64,000 nucleotides of DNA, from positions 62,001 to 126,000 of the forward strand of contig CANTFL010001490.1 of assembly GCA_947650285.1 (NCBI GenBank), written 5' to 3'. Origin of the DNA: Hyaloperonospora brassicae (taxonomy: Eukaryota; Oomycota; Peronosporomycetes; Peronosporales; Peronosporaceae). The position numbers were made by a program, and so were the translations under genes. The stretch's first letter is position 1, and every line of letters begins with the position of its first letter. This document shows, one piece after another, positions 57,777 to 64,000 of this stretch. Under the pieces are notes generated by a model. That model was not told the DNA's origin. It did no database searches and worked only from the letters and a program-made list of their open reading frames with translations.

Positions 57777-58106
57777 CTACTCAGGGACAGCAGCAAGATT
57801 CACCATCTTGCTGAATCGGTCCACAAACACAAGAATACCATTATTCTTGTGAGCGTCTTCGGGAAACCCGAAGACGAAGTCCATTGAAACGGACTGCCAG
57901 CACTCTGTCGGAACAGGCAGAGGCTGCAATGGAGCACGGGATGAAGGACTAGGCTTCACCCGTTGACATACTTCGCAAGCACGGATGTACTTGCGAACAA
58001 ACTGATACTGGCGGGGCCAGTAAAAGTCACGACTTACCGTGAGGTAAGTCTTTTCCCTTCCACGATGGCCGCTTGTTGGGGCATCGTGACACTTATACAT
58101 GATGCG
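57777..58106 (-). pseudogene. Element G integrase zinc finger and first catalytic Asp
   Basis: CHDAPTSGHRGREKTYL, CEVCQRVKPSPSS and SVSMDFVFGFPEDAHKNNGI, between the stop at 58104-58106 and the one at 57777. Both stops replace sense codons still present in B and lie in the same frame as RT. Confidence 0.88.
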
Positions 58107-60257
58107 TTAACGCAAATCATGATGAGCGGGTACGACGACACGAGGCGTGTCGTCGGCAACAGCTGTATAGTACAGCAATCTGTTGCGTGTACTATACCGA
58201 TCCGATGAGGATCGGTACAAAGCCGGTAAATCCCTCATGGATTTACTGGATGGATTCACCAGATGATCCATCAATCGCAGAAGATCCTTATCTTCCGCGT
58301 ATGCCTGTCGTACGTCGTCAAGTAAACTTGACGACGGGACACTGACTGACAGTGTCGCAACAGTGGGCTTGTCCTCACTGTTGGATTGCGCGTCCGGCTC
58401 GAAATCGGGCCGGCGCGAAAGAGCATCCGCGACGACATTGAGTCGTCCCGGTTTATACTCCACGGAGAAGTTATACTCCGCGCAGAAAGACAGCCACCTC
58501 GCCATACTTTGCGAGAGGTGTGGGCTGTTTACGGCCGTGCGTAATGACGCATGGTCCGTGTAGACTACAAACGGTCTATCTCCCAAGAGATAGACGAGAA
58601 ACTTAGCCAGTGCGTATTTCATGGCAAGGAGTTCCTTGTCATGCACTGGGTAATTACGCTCAGCTGCTTGCAGCTGACGCGATTGATAACAGATGACGCG
58701 CTCCGCGCCATCTGCATCGAACTGCATTAACGCACAGCCGATTGCGAAATCGCTGGCGTCACAGACCACATGAAATGGTCTGTCCTGATCTGCAATCGCC
58801 AAGATCGGCGATTGCATCAAGCTTTGCTTGATACCTTCAAAGGAACGCTGGCACTCAGCGTTCCATGACCACTTGACATTTTTCTTGAGCAAGCAAGAAA
58901 GATGTACCGTCATCTCGGCGTAGTTGCGCGAGTACTTGTGCAAGTACGCCGCAAGACCAAGGAACTTTCGAAGTCCCTTGACATCGACTGGCACTGGCCA
59001 GTCGGTGATCGCCTTGATCTTTTCGGGATCAGGGCGTACGCCGTGTTTCCCCACGATGCACCCAAGAAGTGGTATTTCGCTAGCCGCGAATATACACTTC
59101 TTGAGGTTGGCGTACAACTTATGCTTGCGCATAAGTTGAAGAACCTGACGAACGTGAGTTCTGTGAACTTCAACGTCCGTCTTCCCGTCCATAGCCCGGC
59201 TATGGACGAACCCATCGTCGAAGTAACTCGGTGCGAAGTCTCGCACCGGTCTCAACAGATTTGTTACACATCTGTTGAATGTTGCAGGGGCATTACTCAG
59301 CCTCTGTGGCATCACTAGCCACTCCCACAGCATCCCGCTGGGGGTACTCACTGCTGTGAACGGGACGTCCCGTTCACGCATCAGGATCTGATAGAATCCA
59401 TCCATCAGATCCATGGACGAAAAGATGGTACTCTTTGACATACCATCTATGATTACGTCCTTCCTCGGTATCGGCGTCTGAGCCGGTACCGTTGCAGCAT
59501 TCAACTTGTTGAATGCGTGCACTATCCGCCACCCTCCTGTGGCCTTTCGCACACAGAAGGTCGGAGAGCTGTGAGGGGATGTTGATTCCCTCACATGGCC
59601 CGCTGCTAAGCGATCGACAAAGAACTTGTCGATCGCTATCACTTGTTCACGAGGCAGTGGCCACTGCTTCATGACACAGTATTTCGAGCCCGGTTTGAGC
59701 TCGATCTCGTGTCGATTGCTTTTGTCCTTAGGCAACTCGCAAGGTACGGATTCAGGGAACACATCCCTGAATTCGATCAAATCCTTATACAAAGGATTTG
59801 CCTGAAGTGACTCCCAGGATTGGGACGCGTATCGCTCAATCCGAGTCTTCTCATCGAGGACACTTTCGTCCATCGATGAGCTGCTGAGAGCCCGTTCGTT
59901 CTCAGCAAATACTGTTGCCGACCGAATGTGGGTCACATACTCGTCCTCTGTGACGAGTACGCAGATCTGCTTGACTTTGCCACTACGCAGATCACGCAAG
60001 AACCGTTTCGGTTCTAGCGTTGGCAACTGAGTTATCTCCGAAGTCAACTTCGGAGGCACAATCAGATCAAGCGTATAAGCGCCTACGCTTGATCCGTCCT
60101 TAACCAAGACGTTCAACGTCTCGGTTTCTTCCTGGGATCTTGCTTCCACAGGTTGCTGAGGGCCTGATCCCTCAGCAAGCAACTCTTGAGGAACTCCTTC
60201 CTCAAGTACGTGGAGACTTATTCCCTCGACGTCTTCCGACTGTGGCTGTGCAACCAC
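58107..60257 (-). CDS. Element G reverse transcriptase-RNase H
   Basis: 716 codons. RT catalytic residues are intact: FSSMDLMDGFYQ (Asp ~283) and YFDD (345-348), though the residue after the box is Gly (YFDDGF) where B has Val. RNase H D500 (VVCDASDFAIG), E542 (KELLAM), D568 (YTDHASLR) and D611 (VVADALSRR) are all present. The nominal start is arbitrary. In the intact element this continues from protease, from which a 1-bp loss near 60340 separates it here. Confidence 0.93.
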   Translation of the reverse strand: MVAQPQSEDVEGISLHVLEEGVPQELLAEGSGPQQPVEARSQEETETLNVLVKDGSSVGAYTLDLIVPPKLTSEITQLPTLEPKRFLRDLRSGKVKQICVLVTEDEYVTHIRSATVFAENERALSSSSMDESVLDEKTRIERYASQSWESLQANPLYKDLIEFRDVFPESVPCELPKDKSNRHEIELKPGSKYCVMKQWPLPREQVIAIDKFFVDRLAAGHVRESTSPHSSPTFCVRKATGGWRIVHAFNKLNAATVPAQTPIPRKDVIIDGMSKSTIFSSMDLMDGFYQILMRERDVPFTAVSTPSGMLWEWLVMPQRLSNAPATFNRCVTNLLRPVRDFAPSYFDDGFVHSRAMDGKTDVEVHRTHVRQVLQLMRKHKLYANLKKCIFAASEIPLLGCIVGKHGVRPDPEKIKAITDWPVPVDVKGLRKFLGLAAYLHKYSRNYAEMTVHLSCLLKKNVKWSWNAECQRSFEGIKQSLMQSPILAIADQDRPFHVVCDASDFAIGCALMQFDADGAERVICYQSRQLQAAERNYPVHDKELLAMKYALAKFLVYLLGDRPFVVYTDHASLRTAVNSPHLSQSMARWLSFCAEYNFSVEYKPGRLNVVADALSRRPDFEPDAQSNSEDKPTVATLSVSVPSSSLLDDVRQAYAEDKDLLRLMDHLVNPSSKSMRDLPALYRSSSDRYSTRNRLLYYTAVADDTPRVVVPAHHDLR

Positions 60258-60274
60258 AGTCAGGAACCGATCCT

Positions 60275-61012
60275 CTACGGTCGACTCTCCAGTCGACCTA
60301 GGATTTTCATGTTGCCCCTTGGGGGCAACAGATTTCTTTTTCTAAGATGCTGCCCGCTAGGCATGCATCCATGTCCCGGTCCACTCGACTTATTCGAGTG
60401 GTGGACCTTCGGCGCAGCCTGTACTTCTGTACAGCCGCCGGGAGCTTGCTCCACAGTGTAGTGATCAACTACACTGTGACCTTGTGCAGTCGTGCTAACG
60501 ACCGTACCGCAAGTGAGGCCATCGCACTCACTCGCAGAACATCCACACGCTTGTGGACGCTCCAAGATGTTCATCAGATGGCCATCTGATGAACAAGCAG
60601 CAGGCATCTTCACGGATCGATGCTGCCAGCTCACACTTGGCTCGTACCTTCTGAGCCAAGGTAATCCCAGGATGACATCAAATTTGTCATCCAGATCTAG
60701 TACGATGAAATCATCATCGTACTGCTCGCCCTCTAACGTGTAGTGGATTCCTACTACACGTTTCTCAACGGTTATCGATGCGCCTGTTGCAAGGCGCACC
60801 GTCATCCTTGTGAGGGGAATGTCGCGCTCAACGAACTTGAGCCTACGACCCTCTAGTGACTGGCGACGAACAAAGTTGTTCGACGCCCCACAGTCTACTA
60901 GGGCACGAAGCGACAAGTCATTTGTCGCTTCCAACTTCAAGGTGATGAGCGAAACGTCATCACCAGGTGCAGAGACACACAATGATTGTGTATCTGGAGC
61001 AACTTTCGTCAA
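60275..61012 (-). CDS. Element G aspartic protease
   Basis: LVDCGASNNF active site, RMTVRLATGASITVEKRVVG flap region, FDVILGLPWLRRYEP. The frame is open upstream across the gag stop in the -1 frame (IKKWSGSVGAERPTDPATSR), as expected for a frameshift product. The end (RKRNLLPPRGNMKILGRLES) is out of frame after the 1-bp loss. Confidence 0.88.
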   Translation of the reverse strand: MTKVAPDTQSLCVSAPGDDVSLITLKLEATNDLSLRALVDCGASNNFVRRQSLEGRRLKFVERDIPLTRMTVRLATGASITVEKRVVGIHYTLEGEQYDDDFIVLDLDDKFDVILGLPWLRRYEPSVSWQHRSVKMPAACSSDGHLMNILERPQACGCSASECDGLTCGTVVSTTAQGHSVVDHYTVEQAPGGCTEVQAAPKVHHSNKSSGPGHGCMPSGQHLRKRNLLPPRGNMKILGRLESRP

Positions 61013-61040
61013 GAGGTTTGCAAATTCTCTTGAGGTTGCT

Positions 61041-61084
61041 GGATCAGTAGGGCGCTCCGCCCCTACTGACCCCGACCATTTTTT
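61041..61084 (-). promoter_or_regulatory. Candidate -1 frameshift signal (element G)
   Basis: Slippery A AAA AAT (61078-61084 on the minus strand), 5-base spacer, then a 12-bp stem (61061-61072 with 61041-61052) and an 8-base loop. The gag stop is in the stem. The arrangement is identical to B although other parts of the two copies have drifted. Confidence 0.68.
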
Positions 61085-62217
61085 GATGGCCCGTCTCGCT
61101 GTTGCGGCTTCGCAACAGCGCTGGACCCACGCCCATTGCCCTTTCTGGCGAATGGTCGTCCATTTCGCTCAGTACTGTTTGGTACTGGGCGCGGAGCACT
61201 ACACTCGTATGCGTAGTGCCCTAACTTCTGACAGCGATTGCACCTCTGCAATCGCTTGTTGCTTGTAGAGCGAGGTCTCTCGCTCTCAACATAGCAGAGG
61301 TCCATTAATGATAGACCTCCGATCTCTTGTCGTCTCGGTGGACGGTAAGAGTTTGAGCTAGCATGAGCCTGTCTCATGCTAAAGTCTTCCTGTTCCGCGG
61401 CTGATATCGCTTCTTCAAGCGTATTAAGCTCAAGGCGGAACAGGTGGCTCCTGACGGGCCCTTCTGCGAGCCCTTGCATGAACACCGTAATCAACGTGTG
61501 TTCATGAACTGGGTTTGCAGTTATACTACTCGCAAGGAGTCGTATATGTTGTGCGTAAGCGTGCACATCACGCTTACCCTGCTTGAGTTTCAGGAGCTCT
61601 GAACGAGCCCTGAACTCAGCACGTGGCGGCTCAAACGTTTGTCTGAGCCGGGACTTGAAGTCATCTAGCGACCTAAACACATTTGGGTCGCTACTCTCGA
61701 GTCCCAGGGACCAAGTTTTGGCACGCCCTGCCAAGTGGGTCTGAGCAAATGTGAGTTTCATTTGCTCATCTTCGACGCGACGAGCCCTTAAGGCTCTGTC
61801 GAGTTCGACAAACCATAGTAACAGGGAGTCCTCCGGGACTCCACTGTACTTGGAGATGTCGACTTTCATCACTTCGGGACGACGCGCATGCGCCGTCCCG
61901 CCCACAGCAGCATGGAATTGCTGCTGTCTCAACAGCTCCGTCTGTTGAGCACCGAGTTCTCTCAACTGCTCGGCCTGTTGAGAGCCTTGCTGGTGAAGCA
62001 AGGCTACTTTCTCCCTCTCGAGAGCAAGTTCATTGTGAATGAACTTGGCGATAGCAGCATGTTGTTGGTCTCTGTCTAGAGACTCCAACATGGTGCTGAC
62101 GACGAGTTCGCCTACGGTAGAACTCATTCGTTCTACCGCACCCCATTCGATGTCACTCAAATGGGTAAACCCTTCACGCGTGGCGTGAAAGGTGTCTTCT
62201 TCATCCAACATGTTCAT
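61063..62217 (-). CDS. gag: Element G Gag
   Basis: 384 codons from ATG 62217 (MNMLDEEDTFHATREGF), intact. Gln/Leu coiled segment, Gag core (VDISKYSGVPEDSLLLWF; LAGRAKTWSLGL; LKLKQGKRDVHAYAQHIRLL), CCHC knuckle CNRCQKLGHYAYEC, basic tail. It has the same length as the B protein with only scattered replacements, so Gag was under selection until recently. Confidence 0.95.
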   Translation of the reverse strand: MNMLDEEDTFHATREGFTHLSDIEWGAVERMSSTVGELVVSTMLESLDRDQQHAAIAKFIHNELALEREKVALLHQQGSQQAEQLRELGAQQTELLRQQQFHAAVGGTAHARRPEVMKVDISKYSGVPEDSLLLWFVELDRALRARRVEDEQMKLTFAQTHLAGRAKTWSLGLESSDPNVFRSLDDFKSRLRQTFEPPRAEFRARSELLKLKQGKRDVHAYAQHIRLLASSITANPVHEHTLITVFMQGLAEGPVRSHLFRLELNTLEEAISAAEQEDFSMRQAHASSNSYRPPRRQEIGGLSLMDLCYVESERPRSTSNKRLQRCNRCQKLGHYAYECSAPRPVPNSTERNGRPFARKGNGRGSSAVAKPQQRDGPSKNGRGQ

Positions 62218-62241
62218 GTTGGATGATGTGGTCCTTGGAAG

Positions 62242-62259
62242 GACTACCAAGTGCTACCA
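62242..62259 (-). promoter_or_regulatory. Primer binding site (element G)
   Basis: The minus strand reads TGGTAGCACTTGGTAGTC two bases from the 5' LTR end. Confidence 0.7.
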
Positions 62260-62261
62260 GG

Positions 62262-62649
62262 TGTAACGGGGCACACCCTTGCGTAACTTAACGCAAGGGA
62301 TTTGGGTGCCCCGACGGACGTACACGTGGCGAGCGAGGAAGCGTAGGTAGGGTAAAAGTAGAACTGTTATATTAATAAATTAAGTCTTTAAACTACTGTC
62401 TCTTCGTTTGACTTAATTCAATTATACTAATATAACTGCATGTATGGTGACGTCTCGTCACCACTCATTGCGCGCGTCTTGCGGCGATTGGTGGGTTGAT
62501 ATCATCACGATATCAACCAATGGACAGACCCTTTGGTCGACCCTTCACTATCACCACTTTGGTGATATTGTTTAAAGAATATCCATCTTATATTCTTTAT
62601 TGTCACTTTCCTTAAGTGACAATATCATGTAACGGGCTGCCCCGTTACA
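62262..62649 (-). repeat. 5' LTR of element G
   Basis: 388 bp, TGTAACGGGGCACACCCTTG to GGGCTGCCCCGTTACA. It differs from the 3' LTR by about ten positions, including one single-base indel. Confidence 0.95.
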
Positions 62650-62654
62650 CTAGA
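62650..62654. repeat. Target site duplication, right
   Basis: CTAGA, identical to 54671-54675. Confidence 0.92.
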
Positions 62655-64000
62655 GGCAATCAATTACTGCTCCGACGATAGCTACTAGTGTGGAAATGGG
62701 TCCTCATTGTCAACTCGATCTTTTACCGTCCGTTCCGTTGACAGCTGCGGTCGTTGCCATCCCTAGTCGACCACGCACGGCCCTACAAAATCTGTACGAA
62801 TGATTTTTGTGGGCACTATAACCACTACGGAAGCGTGTTGGCACATGATGAGTCCAAGTTAACTCAATGACTCGAAACAGGCGGGGTGTCGATCTATGTC
62901 GGTGGAGGTGGCAGTTAAAACGCAACAAACCAACCAATCAAAGCGATGGATTACACAAGCGGGCGATAAGTATTTCGGTACAGGGAGATACTTGGCATAT
63001 CAGTGCAGGTTTACGACTTCTGGCATGGACCTTCACCAGTGGCTGCGGCGAGGTACCGGCCATGTATTTCTACTTAAAGGTCACATAATTTCTACGCACG
63101 AGAACTCGACAAGTTTCTTGCTCCCTCGGAGAAGCTCCGGGTGCAACGTCAGGGATTGAAAACGGGACATTATGCTCCCTTATTCCAAGGTGTCTAAAGT
63201 TGGTGGGAAGGATATTGCTGGGCTCTGTCATCCCATCATGTTTATGCAATCATCGCTGACGCTACAGAGCTTCGCATGAAAGGAGTGCATTGATTTTAAG
63301 GGACGTGTAGCTGGATGAACACCCATGGGAACGCTGTGCGAGTGGACGGCAACTTAGCTTTACCACATATGACCAAATTGCCGACTGCATAATTCAAATC
63401 TACATATACAGCGAATTGGCTTGACCGAGTTCATTTTTACCATTCCAGCTACACATTAAGGGGCCATCTACTGCTCCCAGCATAAGTTGCGTCGGTGGGC
63501 GACATCTACACTACTGTCCTCCCCCTCAATCCACATGATAATGAGGATAAAGCCGGAAGCCCCAATTGTCGATCAGGCATTCCCCTCCATTTCGTTTGAT
63601 CTATGACTGGGTATTGAGCGTCGAGGGTACATTGTGGGGACTCGCGGAAATATTCTGCTTCTAATACCAGGCAGACCCGAATTAGCAGGGCGTCGGTCGA
63701 TTGCATTCGTTTTTTGTAACTGATCCACCAGAGTTTACGGGGACTTTTGCAGGCGAGAGAATATTTAGGCGGACCATATCAGGCTGCACGGTCTTATCTT
63801 TAAAGCTTATCCCCACCATCACCAGTACGCGTGGGCTTTACCTGATCAGGCACTTACCGTCGCCATTGACAAGGCGATCACTCGAGGCGCGTTTGAGCTC
63901 CACCAACACCAGCTTACCGAACCATCAAGACCCTTGTTGAAGCGCTTGGATGCGATCGTCTGCACGGATACCTGGCAATGCGCCGCGGCACATTAGCTTC
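62655..64000. other. No recognisable feature
   Basis: Open stretches 62896-63159 and 63701-63940 carry no recognised motif; no repeat matches elsewhere in the window were noticed. Confidence 0.45.

Larger units (their letters stand above)
54676..62649 (-). mobile_element. Element G: near-complete Ty3/gypsy chromovirus, 7974 bp
   Basis: Same family and layout as B. The LTRs are 390 and 388 bp and nearly identical (about ten differences seen), with perfect TGTAACGGGGCA and TGCCCCGTTACA ends. It has a 5-bp target duplication, a PBS two bases from the 5' LTR and a clean polypurine tract. Pol keeps its catalytic residues but has two stops in integrase, one frameshift before RT and the conserved frame change before the acidic insert. 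It is the youngest and most informative copy in the window. Confidence 0.96.

Noticed and set aside
1..64000. RXLR/CRN effector genes, tRNAs, rRNAs, CRISPR arrays
   Set aside because: None could be supported: no frame shows a signal peptide followed by an RXLR-EER pattern, and no tRNA cloverleaf, rRNA block or spaced direct-repeat array was seen.

Overview
The window looks like a repeat-rich, gene-poor stretch of an oomycete-type (stramenopile) nuclear genome. Two things suggest this. The transposons are Ty3/gypsy chromoviruses of the kind I associate with Phytophthora and downy mildews. A nuclear mitochondrial insert carries nad11, atp1, rpl2 and nad5 pieces, and nad11 plus rpl2 on mitochondrial DNA is a protist/oomycete trait. 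The species cannot be named from sequence alone. I see no convincing single-copy host gene, tRNA, rRNA or CRISPR array.

Layout. (1) 1-9059 is a huge inverted repeat: arms 1-3400 and 5660-9059, with every matched coordinate pair summing to 9060, around a 2.26 kb spacer. Each arm holds the 3' end of the same gypsy element, its LTR and 527 bp of flank. (2) 6187-14166 is that element (B, minus strand): gag, protease, RT-RNase H, integrase and chromodomain, plus antisense ORFs beside the 3' LTR. (3) 14167-16900 is an older gypsy family (F, minus), cut off inside RT exactly at the edge of B. (4) 17000-22008 holds weak coding remnants. (5) 22009-29585 is a third family (C, minus) with paired 456-bp LTRs and decayed gag-pol. 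(6) About 29.8-35.57 kb is an older decayed gypsy element (E, minus) with a ~0.9 kb insertion inside its RT. (7) 35.6-54.67 kb is AT-richer and mostly empty. It holds a solo LTR (43.35 kb), a mosaic mitochondrial insert (45.53-46.46 kb), a LINE RT scrap (47.4 kb) and another gypsy RT scrap (H, 50 kb). (8) 54676-62649 is the best-preserved element (G, same family as B), with near-identical LTRs and a perfect 5-bp target duplication, CTAGA. (9) 62655-64000 has nothing recognisable.

How the parts fit. The A/B/G family makes Gag (CCHC knuckle), then Pol in the -1 frame. A conserved A AAA AAT slippery heptamer with a stem-loop at the gag stop suggests programmed frameshifting. On the opposite strand, starting beside the 3' LTR, lies a conserved antisense ORF with a Cys-rich domain and a long coiled coil; it overlaps the pol tail. 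The strangest feature is that the whole ~8 kb body of this family is tiled with perfect short hairpins (6-14 bp stems every few tens of bases) through both coding strands and the LTRs. The neighbouring families C, E and F do not show this.
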